Made by a program: the position numbers and the translations under genes
Notes under the pieces: generated by a model
Seen by the model: the letters and a program-made list of their open reading frames with translations, nothing else
Told to the model about the DNA's origin: nothing
Databases searched by the model: none
Shown here: one piece after another, positions 25,120 through 34,264 of the stretch
Numbering within the stretch: the stretch's first letter is position 1
How the letters are laid out: each line of letters starts with the position of its first letter
From: CAYFMP01 sp964344215
GTDB lineage: Bacteria; Pseudomonadota; Alphaproteobacteria; Rhodospirillales; Casp-alpha2
NCBI GenBank assembly: GCA_964344215.1
Contig: CAYFMP010000005.1
Span: 23,818 to 87,817 of the forward strand
Reading direction: 5' to 3'
Length of the DNA stretch: 64,000 bases

Positions 25120-26579
25120 ACCGGTCGGCGTACTTTCTCGAACGGCAGTTCCTTGAAATTGCGCGACGTCAGACCGCCGGCATCGACGCAGTAGACGGCC
25201 GACGCGATCGGTCCGAAGGCAGCCCGGAAATGATGCGCCGACTTGACGGCGACGACCGATTTCCGTTCCGGCACGATGCCGGCGTGGGTGAAGAAGGCGC
25301 GGTCGTAAACCTGGTAACGGCAGCTGGTGACGACGATGTCGAGGCCGCCCGTGCCGAGCACCGCCGTCGGCCCTATCGTCGCCGTCATCCCGGCCATCAT
25401 CGGCCCTTCGTAGGTCAAGGCGCCGTCGGTGACGGTCCTGACCTTGCCCGTCACCTCCAAGGGTCCGCCGTAGCGCGGGTCGAGCCGGCCGCCGAGCGCC
25501 ACCGTCACCGTGGCGCCGATACCGGCGGCGACACAGGCGGCGGCCGCGTCGGGGTCGTAGAGGGTGGCGAAGGCGGCGTTGTCGAGGTCGGCCTCGACCA
25601 TGGCCCGCAGCAACCCGGTGGCGTCGCCGTAACCGCCGCCGCCGGGATTGTCGGCGAAGTCGGCCAACACGACCGGCTTGTCGGCGTTGCCGGCCGCGAC
25701 GACGGCGGCGATGGCCTGCTCCGGCCCGACGATGTCGACGGTGAGGCGGGTGCGCTTCTCCCAGACCTCGTCGATGAGCCGTTCGGCCATTTCGGCGAAG
25801 CGCGCATCCGAGCCGTCGGCGGTCAGGATCGCGCACGGTCCGGTCTCCAGGATGTCGGCCCACGGAAACCCGGCCGCCAAACTGGCCGCCAGCACGCCGG
25901 GCTCGTCCATCAGCCGCTCGGCGCTCGCCAACACCTCGGTCATCGGTCCCGGCGATGTCGTGCGGCCGTGGTCGGCGCCGTCCAGCATCGGTCCGCGGGC
26001 GATGTGGACGACCGGCGCAATGTCGCCGGCCAGCGCGCGGGCGACGAGGGCGGCGGCCTCGGTCGCGACCTCGTACTGGTCGACGTGCGGATAGGTGCGG
26101 TACGCGATCATCACGTCGGCCAGCTCGGCCATGCGGTCGGTGACGTTGGCGTGGAGGTCGAGGGTAACGGCGATCGGCACTCCGGCGCCGACCCGGTCGC
26201 GGATCAGGCCGAGCAGCTCGCCCTCGCCGTCGTCGACATGCTCGGTGACCATGGCGCCGTGCAGGGCGAGCAGCACGGCGTCGAACGGCCCCTCGCCGTC
26301 GAGCGCCGCCAGCATATCGCCGGCCACCGTCTCGAAGGCGTGCCGGGTGACCGGGCCGGACGGTGTCGCGTTGGCGTAGACCGGGGTGACGGGCGACCAT
26401 CCGTAGCGTTCGCAGGCTTCCAGGAAGCCGGCCATCTCGGTGCGGGTGCCGGTCAGGCGTTCGACGACCTCTTCGCCGCGATACAGGTTGCGCGCCCGGT
26501 AGGCCTCGAGGTCGGTCGGCAGCCGCGAAAACGTGTTGGTTTCGTGCATGAAACCGGCGAGCAGCACGGACCCCGTCAT
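25098..26579 (-). CDS. M81 family metallopeptidase (MlrC-like)
   Basis: The 493-residue protein matches the M81/MlrC family, named for the microcystin-degrading MlrC enzyme. Family segments include AGFMHETNTFS near the start, VLLALHGAMV, VTLDLHANVTDRM, and DFADNPGGGGYGDAT in the second half; the histidines in the first blocks are the likely zinc ligands. The start ATG at 26579 overlaps the stop of the M20 gene (ATGA), so the two are translated together. No signal peptide. The family acts on peptide or amide bonds in varied small substrates. The natural substrate is unknown. Confidence 0.87.
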   Translation of the reverse strand: MTGSVLLAGFMHETNTFSRLPTDLEAYRARNLYRGEEVVERLTGTRTEMAGFLEACERYGWSPVTPVYANATPSGPVTRHAFETVAGDMLAALDGEGPFDAVLLALHGAMVTEHVDDGEGELLGLIRDRVGAGVPIAVTLDLHANVTDRMAELADVMIAYRTYPHVDQYEVATEAAALVARALAGDIAPVVHIARGPMLDGADHGRTTSPGPMTEVLASAERLMDEPGVLAASLAAGFPWADILETGPCAILTADGSDARFAEMAERLIDEVWEKRTRLTVDIVGPEQAIAAVVAAGNADKPVVLADFADNPGGGGYGDATGLLRAMVEADLDNAAFATLYDPDAAAACVAAGIGATVTVALGGRLDPRYGGPLEVTGKVRTVTDGALTYEGPMMAGMTATIGPTAVLGTGGLDIVVTSCRYQVYDRAFFTHAGIVPERKSVVAVKSAHHFRAAFGPIASAVYCVDAGGLTSRNFKELPFEKVRRPVYPLDMD

Positions 26580-27973
26580 GTCCGCCCCCCGGCCGGTGTC
26601 CCCTCCTCGCCCAGGTCCCACCACAGCCCGGCCATGATGCTGAGCGCGTCCCTGGCCACCGGCTCCAGCAGGTGCTCGTCCGGCGCGTGCTGCGAACACG
26701 AGGCATACGAATGCGGTATCCAGATGGTCGGCAGGCCGAGGATGTCGGCGAACACGTCGTTCGGCAGCGAGCCGCCGAGGTTGGGCAGCACCGCCACGTC
26801 GCGCCCCGCCGTCCGCTCGACCGAGGCAATCGCCCACCTTGCCCACGGGTGGTCGGGATCCAAGCGCGTCGCGTTCATGACGTCGCGCTCGGGGCTAAGC
26901 TCGACCATGTCGAAGCCCTCGGCGTCGAGGTGGGCGCGCAACGACGGCATCAGGGTCTCGGGCTTGGTCGGCGTCACGTAGCGCAGGTGGCCGACGGCCC
27001 GCGCCGACGGCGGAATGGCGTTGGCCGGGCGGTCGGGGTTGCCGCAGGTGAAGGCCAGCACCTCGAAGGTGTTCCAGCCGAACACCTTCTCGGGCGGCGT
27101 CAGGCCGGGCTCGCCCCAGTTGGGGTCGATCTCGGGCGCTTCTTCGCCGCCGTCGATCTCGAGCCTGGAAATCGCCGCCCGCACCGAGTTGGGGATGGCC
27201 TCGGGACGCCAGCCAGCGACCCGGATCTCGCCGCTGGCGGTAGTGATCGAGGCGATGGCGTGGGCCAGGATGACTCCCGGGTTGGCGAGCAGGCCGCCCC
27301 AGTTGCCCGAATGGTGGCCGCCGTCGCGCAAATCGACCCGCATCTCGAAATTGAAGGTGCCGCGGGTCCCCATGAAGACGGTCGGCCGGTCGGGCTTGAG
27401 GCGCGGCCCGTCGGAGGCGATGAAGACGTCGGCTTGGAACAGCTCCTTGTTGTCGGCGCACATCTCGCGCAAGCCCGGCGAGCCGGTTTCCTCGCCGGTC
27501 TCGATCAGCACGACGATATTGAAGCCGAGCCGGCCGCGCGTCTCGAGGACACGGGCCAGCGCGGCCAGGTTGATGGTGTGCTGGCCCTTGTTGTCGGCGG
27601 TGCCGCGCCCGTACCAGCGCTCGCCGTCCTTGGTCACCCGCCACGGATCCAAGCCGTCGCGCCATTGCTCGTCGTAGCCGCGCACCACGTCGCCGTGGCC
27701 GTAACTCATCACCGTCGACAGGCCGTCGGCCTCGAACCGCCGGGCGATTAGGAACGGACCGCCGCGCGGAAGCGGGTTGTCGACGATCCGGCACTCGAAG
27801 CCGAGCCCTTCCAGGGACGGCGTCATCTCGTCGTCGAGATAGGCGTAGAGGTCGTCTCGGCGGTCCGGTTCCTGGCTTTCGGTGCGATAGGCGACGCGGC
27901 GCGAAAGCTCGGCGAAAAAGCCGCCGTCGTCGAAATAGCGCTCGATCGCTTCGATCGCCCGTTCGCGGCTCAT
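26576..27973 (-). CDS. M20 family metallopeptidase
   Basis: The 465-residue protein is an M20 zinc peptidase of the dipeptidase/acetylornithine deacetylase group. Motifs are MSYGHGDVV (first metal site), GRGTADNKGQ (bridging aspartate) and LIETGEETGSPG (catalytic and metal glutamates), with SDGPRLKPDRPT following. The dimerisation insert lies between about 220 and 340. It is the first gene of a coupled pair with the M81 peptidase, which suggests successive cleavage of one substrate. The start at 27973 follows a TAGGAGGGCGAG ribosome site. Cytoplasmic. Confidence 0.9.
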   Translation of the reverse strand: MSRERAIEAIERYFDDGGFFAELSRRVAYRTESQEPDRRDDLYAYLDDEMTPSLEGLGFECRIVDNPLPRGGPFLIARRFEADGLSTVMSYGHGDVVRGYDEQWRDGLDPWRVTKDGERWYGRGTADNKGQHTINLAALARVLETRGRLGFNIVVLIETGEETGSPGLREMCADNKELFQADVFIASDGPRLKPDRPTVFMGTRGTFNFEMRVDLRDGGHHSGNWGGLLANPGVILAHAIASITTASGEIRVAGWRPEAIPNSVRAAISRLEIDGGEEAPEIDPNWGEPGLTPPEKVFGWNTFEVLAFTCGNPDRPANAIPPSARAVGHLRYVTPTKPETLMPSLRAHLDAEGFDMVELSPERDVMNATRLDPDHPWARWAIASVERTAGRDVAVLPNLGGSLPNDVFADILGLPTIWIPHSYASCSQHAPDEHLLEPVARDALSIMAGLWWDLGEEGTPAGGRT

Positions 27974-28028
27974 CTCGCCCTCCTAGGCCACCACTATGCA
28001 ATCGCCGCCGTTTCGGAACAACCCGCTC

Positions 28029-28955
28029 TCAATAGTCCTCGCGGGCCTTCAGCGCCGCCTCGGCGACGGCGGCGCGCTGGGTGCGGGCCTCCCGATAGGC
28101 GATGTAGACGGTGCTGGCGAAGATGACGGTGCCGCCGACCCAGGTCCAGAGGTCGGGGAACTCGCCGAACACCAGATAGCCGAGCCCGGCCGCCCAGATC
28201 ATGCGGCTGTAATCCAAGGGCATGATGGCGCTGGCCTCGACCTCCTTCATGGCTTCGGCCAGGGTCAGGTGGCCGATGGTCGCCAGCACGCCGATGGCGG
28301 CCAGCATGCCCCACTGCTCCGGGCTCGGCCATTGCCACACGGTCATCGCCGGCACCGAGGAGAAGACCGTGAAATAGACCATCGAATAGAACACGATGGT
28401 GACGCTGGAATCGGTTCTCGACGCGATCTTGACGCAGATCAGCGAGGCCGACCACAAGACCGTCGATCCCAACGCCAGCAGCGCGCCGGTGCTGACCGCC
28501 TGCAGGCCGGGGCGGAGGATGACCAGGGTGCCGACGAAGCCGGCGATGATCGCGGCCCAGCGCCTGACCCCGACCCGTTCCTTGAGGATGACGATGGCGC
28601 CCAAGGCGGTGAAGATGACGGCCGTGAAACTGAGCGCGGTGGCGTCGCCGACCGGCAGGATGGAGAGCGAATAGAACCAGCTCAGCATGGCAGCGTTGCC
28701 GATGACGCCGCGCACCGCGTGCAGGCCGGGCCGGGTGGTCCTGAAGGCGTCGCGGCCCTGGCTCATCAGCACCGGGGCGAGCAACAAGAAGCCGGTCAGG
28801 TTGCGCACGAAGGCGATCTCGAAGGGATGGATTTCGGCGCTGACGTAGCGCACGCCGACGTGCATGATCGCGATGACCAGGGCCGAGACCGACATCATCA
28901 AAAAGCCGCGAGCGGGCGTCGCCGCGGCAACGGCAATCCGGGAATCTTCGGGCAT
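28029..28955 (-). CDS. EamA/DMT family transporter
   Basis: The 308-residue inner-membrane protein has ten predicted hydrophobic helices in two EamA repeats, typical of drug/metabolite exporters. Recognisable parts are FEIAFVRNLTGFLLL, ALSFTAVIFTALGAIVILKERVG at the end of the first repeat, and ASAIMPLDYSRMIWAAGLGYLVFGE in the second. It ends 55 bases before the M20 gene on the same strand and may be its operon partner. It is divergent from the Gfo/Idh/MocA gene. Substrate is not predictable. Confidence 0.87.
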   Translation of the reverse strand: MPEDSRIAVAAATPARGFLMMSVSALVIAIMHVGVRYVSAEIHPFEIAFVRNLTGFLLLAPVLMSQGRDAFRTTRPGLHAVRGVIGNAAMLSWFYSLSILPVGDATALSFTAVIFTALGAIVILKERVGVRRWAAIIAGFVGTLVILRPGLQAVSTGALLALGSTVLWSASLICVKIASRTDSSVTIVFYSMVYFTVFSSVPAMTVWQWPSPEQWGMLAAIGVLATIGHLTLAEAMKEVEASAIMPLDYSRMIWAAGLGYLVFGEFPDLWTWVGGTVIFASTVYIAYREARTQRAAVAEAALKAREDY

Positions 28956-29073
28956 CGGCGCACTATAGAGGTTTCCGCCGCCACCGCCAGAGCCGTTCGC
29001 CGCGCGGCGTTGCCCCGGCCGGCCGGAGCCGCTAAAGATGGCGTCCGACACCAATTCCAAGGAGAACAAACGC

Positions 29074-30048
29074 ATGATTCGCGCCGGTATCGCCGGGCTC
29101 GGCAAGTGGGGGCAGATCCTGGTCGCCTCGGTCCAGGACAAGAGCGACCTGATCCGGTTCACGGCCGGCTGCACCGGCCGCAAGCAGCGCGCCAAGGAAT
29201 TCTGCGAGGCCAACGGCATCGAGTTGCGCGATCGCCTCGACGACCTGCTCGGCGATGCCGATATCGACGCCGTCGTCCTGGCCTCGCCGCATTCCCTGCA
29301 CGGCGCCCAGATCGAGGCGGCGGCCGCCGCCGGCAAGCCGGTGTTCGTCGAGAAACCGTTCACCCTGGATCGGGCCAGCGCCGCCGCCGCCGTTGCGGCT
29401 TGCGAGAAGGCCGGCATCGTCTGCGCGCCCGGCCACAACCGCCGCTTCCTTCCCGCCATGAAGCGGCTCAAGGAGATGGTGACGGGCAGCGAGATCGGCG
29501 CCGTTCTGCATGTGGAAGGGAATTTCTCGGCCGGTGGCGCGCTCGCTTACGCGTCCGACCACTGGCGGGCGTCCAGCGCCGAGAGCCCGGCCGGCGGCAT
29601 GACCGGGCTCGGCATCCACGTCATCGACGCCCTGGTCTCGCTCTTAGGTCCCGTCGCCGAGGTGACGGCGATAAGCGAGCGCCGCGTCGCCCCGGTCGAG
29701 GTCGACGACACCACCTTCATGACGCTCAGCTTCGAGAGCGGCGTCAGCGGCTATTTCGGGACCATGTTCGCGACCGCGCGCGACTGGCGTCTGCAGGTGT
29801 TCGGGGACAAGGGCTGGGTCGAGATGCGCGACGCCGAGCGGCTGACCGTCAAGATGCGCGACACCGAGCAGGCCGAAACGACCGATTTCGAGCCGATCGA
29901 CATGGAGCGCGCCGAGTTGGAGGCTTTCGCCCGGGCCATTGCCGGCGAGGAGCCGTTTCCGGTGCCCTTGGACGACACCGTGCACGGCGTCGCCGTCTTG
30001 GAAGCCATTGTCCGCTCGGCCGAGAGCGGGCGCGCCGTCCAGATCTGA
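29074..30048 (+). CDS. Gfo/Idh/MocA family oxidoreductase
   Basis: The 324-residue protein has the N-terminal Rossmann motif (AGIAGLGKWGQIL), the conserved VFVEKPFTLD segment around the catalytic EKP motif, and the C-terminal alpha/beta dimerisation domain with GGMTGLGIHVIDAL, in the position of the usual GGGxxxDxGxH motif. Family members oxidise sugars, inositols and similar alcohols with NAD(P). The ATG at 29074 has an AAGGAG site; an earlier ATG at 29038 would add 12 unconserved residues. It is monocistronic in appearance. Substrate is unknown. Confidence 0.88.
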   Translation: MIRAGIAGLGKWGQILVASVQDKSDLIRFTAGCTGRKQRAKEFCEANGIELRDRLDDLLGDADIDAVVLASPHSLHGAQIEAAAAAGKPVFVEKPFTLDRASAAAAVAACEKAGIVCAPGHNRRFLPAMKRLKEMVTGSEIGAVLHVEGNFSAGGALAYASDHWRASSAESPAGGMTGLGIHVIDALVSLLGPVAEVTAISERRVAPVEVDDTTFMTLSFESGVSGYFGTMFATARDWRLQVFGDKGWVEMRDAERLTVKMRDTEQAETTDFEPIDMERAELEAFARAIAGEEPFPVPLDDTVHGVAVLEAIVRSAESGRAVQI

Positions 30049-30302
30049 CGGGACCTGCGTGGCCGGTGGACGGTGCCGACCGCTCCGGACAGTCAAGCAA
30101 AGGCTGGTCATCTTTACCGAATCACAAAAAGATACTAAGCTTCCCGGCAATCCCCGGAAGAGGGCGGCATCTGTCGTGACGATTCTTCTGCGTGACCAGG
30201 GACGGCCTCGCCGGCTGGCGGGATGCTTCAAGGACCAGCACCACGAAGATCGCGACTGAAAGATGTGTTGCATGAAGTGCTTGAGTCCTGAAAGGAAGCG
30301 AA

Positions 30303-30521
30303 ATGCCGACGGGTACCGTCAAGTGGTTCAATCCCACCAAGCGTTTCGGCTTTATCGAGCCGGAAGGTGGGGACAAGGACGTGTTCGTCCACATTACGGC
30401 CGTTGAGGCGGCGGGGCTTTCCGGCCTGTTCGAGGGCCAGAAGGTTCAGTTCGAGATCTCCAGCGACGACGAGGGCAAGACCTTCGCCGTCGATCTGGTC
30501 CTTGTCGAAGGCCAAGACTGA
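30303..30521 (+). CDS. Cold-shock domain protein
   Basis: A 72-residue CspA-family RNA-binding protein with both RNP motifs: KRFGFIEPEG and DVFVHITAVE, after the usual GTVKWFNPT start. It is a single five-stranded barrel. The ATG at 30303 has a GAAAGGAAG site. About 250 bases of untranslated-looking sequence lie between it and the previous gene, in keeping with the long leaders of many csp mRNAs. Whether it is induced by cold cannot be told here. Confidence 0.94.
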   Translation: MPTGTVKWFNPTKRFGFIEPEGGDKDVFVHITAVEAAGLSGLFEGQKVQFEISSDDEGKTFAVDLVLVEGQD

Positions 30522-30689
30522 ACGCGGTTTCAGCCTCCGCGGGCGCCGCCTTGCGAGGAGAAGGCGGAACCCCTGAAGAGGCACACCTGACATATCTCCT
30601 CTTCGTCCTTGCCCCGGGACCGGGCGTTGGCGTATCGCTTACGCGCACTGCTTCAAGTGTGCTCGCGCCGAGTGGCGACCGGGGCCGAT

Positions 30690-31745
30690 ATGCTGGTATC
30701 CGATTTCGATTTCGACCTGCCCGCCGAGCTGATCGCTCAGAAACCGGCCGATCCGCGCGATTCGGCGAAGCTGCTCCGCATCGGCGCCGAGTTGACCGAT
30801 CACGTCGTCGGCGACCTGCCCCGGCTGCTCGGGCGCGGTGATGTTCTGGTTTGCAACAACACCCGCGTCATCCCGGCCCGCCTCAACGGCTGGCGCACGC
30901 GGCCGGGCGATCACGGCGGCGCCCACGTCGAGGCCACCCTGCACCGCGAGGAGGGCGAAGGGCTGTGGCGGGCCTTCGTGCGCCCGGCCCGCAAGCTCAT
31001 CCTCGGCGACGTCATCACCTTCGCGCCCGGATTCTCGGCCCGCATAGCTGAGCGCGGCGAAGGCGGCGAGGCAACGCTGCAGTTCGAGATGGCCGGGCCC
31101 GAGTTGATGGCGGCGATGGCCGAACACGGGATCATGCCGCTGCCGCCCTACATCAAGCGCCCGAGGGGGGGCGACGACGCCGACCGTGACAGCTACCAGA
31201 CCGTGTTTGCCGAGCGCGACGGCGCCGTCGCGGCGCCGACCGCCGGGCTGCATTTCACGGAAGCCCTGGTCGGGGCGCTGAAGGAAGCCGGCATCGACAT
31301 CGTCAGCCTGACCCTGCACGTCGGCGCCGGCACTTTCCTGCCGGTCCGTGTCGAGCGCGTCCGCGATCACAAGATGCACACCGAGTGGGGCGAGATCGAC
31401 GCCGCCACCGCCGACGCCCTCAACGCCGCCCGCGATGCCGGCGGGCGCCTCGTCGCCGTCGGCTCGACGGCGCTGAGGCTGCTGGAAACGGCCGCCCTGG
31501 AGGACGGGCGCATCGGCCCGTTCGCCGGCGAGACCGACATCTTCATCACGCCGGGCCACTGCTTCCGTTCGGCCGAGTTGATGCTGACCAACTTCCACCT
31601 GCCGAAATCGACCCTGTTCATGCTGGTCGCGGCATTCGCCGGCTTGGACCGTATGAAGGCCGCCTACGAGCACGCCAAGCGCTCCGGCTACCGCTTCTAC
31701 TCGTATGGCGACGCCTGCCTTTTGGAGCGGGACGAAAGCGTTTAG
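30690..31745 (+). CDS. queA: QueA, S-adenosylmethionine:tRNA ribosyltransferase-isomerase
   Basis: The 351-residue enzyme transfers the ribosyl part of SAM to preQ1 in tRNA to make epoxyqueuosine. Family blocks are FDFDLPAELIAQKPADPRD at the N terminus, LVCNNTRVIPARL, AAPTAGLHFTE, and HVGAGTFLPVR with the C-terminal MLTNFHLPKSTLFML. The ATG at 30690 fits the universal start of the family; upstream in-frame codons carry no conservation. It is followed 12 bases later by tgt, the enzyme before it in the pathway. Confidence 0.96.
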   Translation: MLVSDFDFDLPAELIAQKPADPRDSAKLLRIGAELTDHVVGDLPRLLGRGDVLVCNNTRVIPARLNGWRTRPGDHGGAHVEATLHREEGEGLWRAFVRPARKLILGDVITFAPGFSARIAERGEGGEATLQFEMAGPELMAAMAEHGIMPLPPYIKRPRGGDDADRDSYQTVFAERDGAVAAPTAGLHFTEALVGALKEAGIDIVSLTLHVGAGTFLPVRVERVRDHKMHTEWGEIDAATADALNAARDAGGRLVAVGSTALRLLETAALEDGRIGPFAGETDIFITPGHCFRSAELMLTNFHLPKSTLFMLVAAFAGLDRMKAAYEHAKRSGYRFYSYGDACLLERDESV

Positions 31746-31757
31746 AAAAACCCGGTG

Positions 31758-32885
31758 ATGAGCGCGCTTACCTTCGAAATCTCGGCAACCGACGGAACCG
31801 CCCGGACAGGCACGCTGGAGACCGCGCACGGGACCATCGACACGCCGACCTTCATGCCGGTCGGCACCGCCGCTACCGTCAAGGCGATGACCCCCGAAGC
31901 GGTCGCCGAAACCGGCGCCCAGGTCATCCTCGCCAACACCTACCACCTGATGCTGAGGCCCGGCGCCGAACGGGTGCGGCGGTTCGGCGGTTTGCATGCC
32001 TTCATGAACTGGCCTGGGCCGATCCTCACAGATTCGGGCGGCTTTCAGGTGATGTCGCTGGCCGAACTTCGCACGCTCGACGACGACGGCGTCGAGTTCC
32101 GCTCGCACATCGACGGCGCCAGGCACAAGCTGACGCCGGAAACGGCCGTCGACATCCAGCACGCGCTCGGCGGCGACATCACCATGGTGCTGGACGAATG
32201 CACGCCGTTTCCGGCCACCGAGGAAGACGCCGCGCGCTCGATGGAGCTCTCCATGCGCTGGGCCGAACGCTCGAAACGGGCCTTCGTCGAGCGTCCCGGC
32301 CACGGCTTGTTCGGCATCGTCCAAGGCGGCGTCTACGAGGATTTGCGCGCCCGATCGGCGGCCGCCCTGATCGACATCGGCTTCGACGGCTACGCCGTCG
32401 GCGGGTTGGCGGTTGGCGAGGGCCAGGCCGAGATGCTCCGGGTGCTGGGCGAAACCGTGCCGCACCTGCCCGACGACCGGCCGCGCTACCTGATGGGGGT
32501 CGGCAAGCCCGACGACCTTCTCGCCGCCGTGCGTTTGGGCGTCGACATGTTCGACTGCGTGCTGCCGACCCGGTCGGGGCGCACCGACCAGGCGTTCACG
32601 CGGATGGGCCAGGTCAACCTGAGGAACGCCCGGCACCGCGACGACGCCCGGCCGCTCGATCCCGATTGCGGGTGCTACGCGTGTTCTCGCTACAGCCGCG
32701 GTTACCTGCATCACCTCAGCATGAGCAAGGAGGTGCTGGGACTGACGCTGCTCTCCTGGCACAACCTGCACTACTACCAGGACCTGATGCGCGGCCTGCG
32801 TCAAGCCATCGCGGACGCCACGCTCGACGCCTTCGCCGTCGATTTCGAGACGCGCCGCCAGGCCGGCGACATCGAGCCGGTTTAG
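31758..32885 (+). CDS. tgt: Tgt, tRNA-guanine transglycosylase
   Basis: The 375-residue bacterial Tgt exchanges guanine 34 for preQ1 in tRNAs for Asp, Asn, His and Tyr. Seen are LTDSGGFQVMSL with the substrate-binding aspartate, FRSHIDGA, the catalytic region DMFDCVLPTR, and the zinc site CGCYACSRYSRGYLHH. Length is typical. GTG at 31755 is an alternative start one codon earlier. It lies between queA and the DUF465 gene and should be co-transcribed with queA. Confidence 0.96.
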   Translation: MSALTFEISATDGTARTGTLETAHGTIDTPTFMPVGTAATVKAMTPEAVAETGAQVILANTYHLMLRPGAERVRRFGGLHAFMNWPGPILTDSGGFQVMSLAELRTLDDDGVEFRSHIDGARHKLTPETAVDIQHALGGDITMVLDECTPFPATEEDAARSMELSMRWAERSKRAFVERPGHGLFGIVQGGVYEDLRARSAAALIDIGFDGYAVGGLAVGEGQAEMLRVLGETVPHLPDDRPRYLMGVGKPDDLLAAVRLGVDMFDCVLPTRSGRTDQAFTRMGQVNLRNARHRDDARPLDPDCGCYACSRYSRGYLHHLSMSKEVLGLTLLSWHNLHYYQDLMRGLRQAIADATLDAFAVDFETRRQAGDIEPV

Positions 32886-32976
32886 GGGTGGCGCCGGCCG
32901 GCCGGGCCGGCGTGAAACGCCGCCGTTATCTGCCTATATTAGAAGCTGATGCAGGACTCGACCGGAGGACGAAAAC

Positions 32977-33225
32977 ATGGTCCATCGGATTCAGGACCTG
33001 ATCGAGCGGTTCCCTGAGGATATCAAGGCCATCGGCGCGCTGATCGCCGAAGACCGCGAATTCGACCGGCTGTGCGACGAGTTCAAGGAGATCAACAACG
33101 AGCTTCACGAACTGGCCGGCGCGAAGACGGGGAAACCCGCCTTGCACGCCGAAGAGCTGCGCATGCGCCGCGTCGCCGTCGAAGAGGAGATACTGACCAA
33201 GATCGAGGGCTACAAGCCGATCTAG
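32977..33225 (+). CDS. DUF465 (YdcH-like) small helical protein
   Basis: An 82-residue, almost wholly helical protein resembling the DUF465/YdcH family, with HRIQDLIERFPEDIKAI, EFDRLCDEFKEINNELHEL and a final coiled segment LRMRRVAVEEEILTKIEGY. The ATG at 32977 follows a GGAGGACGAAAAC ribosome site. The function of the family is unknown. It lies 91 bases after tgt, with a terminator after it. Location inside a queuosine cluster may be chance. Confidence 0.78.
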   Translation: MVHRIQDLIERFPEDIKAIGALIAEDREFDRLCDEFKEINNELHELAGAKTGKPALHAEELRMRRVAVEEEILTKIEGYKPI

Positions 33226-33249
33226 GCCGCCTTCAGGGAGGCCCCGGGC

Positions 33250-33277
33250 CGCCCGGTCGCCAAGCACGGGCGTTTTT
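33250..33277 (+). terminator. Rho-independent terminator after the DUF465 gene
   Basis: CGCCCG (33250-33255) pairs with CGGGCG (33267-33272) around an 11-base loop and is followed by TTTTT. It marks the probable end of the queA-tgt-DUF465 transcript, so queF starts a new unit. Confidence 0.7.
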
Positions 33278-33359
33278 CATCTCGACGCCTTTTGACGCCG
33301 GCGCTTCGGTGCGACATCATGGCGGCCGGGCAACGAGCGCAGCGAGGAAACCACGGCCG

Positions 33360-33824
33360 ATGGCGGACAACGTCTACGACAACCTGACCAAGCTGGGGGC
33401 CGAAGCGGTCGTGCCCGCTTCGCCCGACGAGGCGACGCTGGAGGCGGTGCCCAACCCGCACCCCGGCACCGACTACGCGATCCGTTTCACGGCGCCCGAG
33501 TTCACCTCGCTGTGCCCGGTCACCGGCCAGCCCGATTTCGCGCACTTCGTCATCGACTACGTAGCCAACGATCTGATCGTCGAGAGCAAGTCGCTGAAGC
33601 TCTATCTGGCCAGCTTCCGCAACCACGCCGCCTTCCACGAGGACTGCACGGTGGCCATCGCCAAGCGCCTCGCCGACACGCTGTCGCCGAAGTGGCTGAG
33701 GATCGGCGGCTACTGGTATCCGCGCGGCGGCATCCCCATCGACGTCTTCTACCAGACCGGCGAGCCGCCGGCCGGGCTGTGGCTGCCGGACCAGGGCGTC
33801 CCTCCCTACAGGGGGCGCGGATGA
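33360..33824 (+). CDS. queF: QueF, NADPH-dependent preQ0 reductase
   Basis: The 154-residue protein is the short, single-domain QueF that reduces preQ0 to preQ1. The catalytic cysteine is in FTSLCPVTGQPDFAHF and the QueF signature is ESKSLKLYLASFRNH, followed by the glutamate/histidine segment AAFHEDC. The ATG at 33360 has a GAGGAAA site. It overlaps the OsmC gene by 4 bases (ATGA). Its product is the substrate of Tgt, encoded upstream. Confidence 0.95.
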   Translation: MADNVYDNLTKLGAEAVVPASPDEATLEAVPNPHPGTDYAIRFTAPEFTSLCPVTGQPDFAHFVIDYVANDLIVESKSLKLYLASFRNHAAFHEDCTVAIAKRLADTLSPKWLRIGGYWYPRGGIPIDVFYQTGEPPAGLWLPDQGVPPYRGRG

Positions 33825-34264
33825 AGGCGCGCGTCAAATGGGTCGAGGCCCGGCGCTTCGTCGGCGGTTCGGGCACCGGCCATGGCGTCATCATGGACGC
33901 GTCCTCGACGCCCGAGGGCGAGGAGCGCCTGGGCCCGTCGCCGATGGAGATGCTTTTGCTCGGCATGGGCGGTTGCACCGTCTACGACGTCGTCGCCATC
34001 CTCGAGAAGATGCGCCAGCCGATCGACGACGTGGTCGTCGAGCTCGAGGCCGAGCGGGCCGACGATGTGCCGAGGGTGTTCACCGAGATCCACGCCGTTT
34101 TCACGGTGATCGGGCGCGGCGTCGATCCGAAAAAGGCCGAAGAGGCGGTCCGGCTGTCGGCCGAGAAGTACTGCTCGGCCTCGCAGATGCTGGCCAAGAC
34201 CGCCGACATCACCCACGAAGTGAAGGTGGTGGAAGCCGCCGAAAGCGACGACGAAGAGGACTAG
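33821..34264 (+). CDS. OsmC family protein
   Basis: The 147-residue protein belongs to the OsmC/Ohr family of thiol-dependent peroxidases. The two cysteines are in GMGGCTVYDV (about residue 52) and AEKYCSASQML (about 118), the usual reactive pair. The fold pattern is complete and there is no signal peptide. Translation is coupled to queF by an ATGA overlap, so the two share a transcript. The link between OsmC and queuosine synthesis is not established. It converges on the MBL gene with a 4-base overlap. Confidence 0.88.
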   Translation: MKARVKWVEARRFVGGSGTGHGVIMDASSTPEGEERLGPSPMEMLLLGMGGCTVYDVVAILEKMRQPIDDVVVELEAERADDVPRVFTEIHAVFTVIGRGVDPKKAEEAVRLSAEKYCSASQMLAKTADITHEVKVVEAAESDDEED

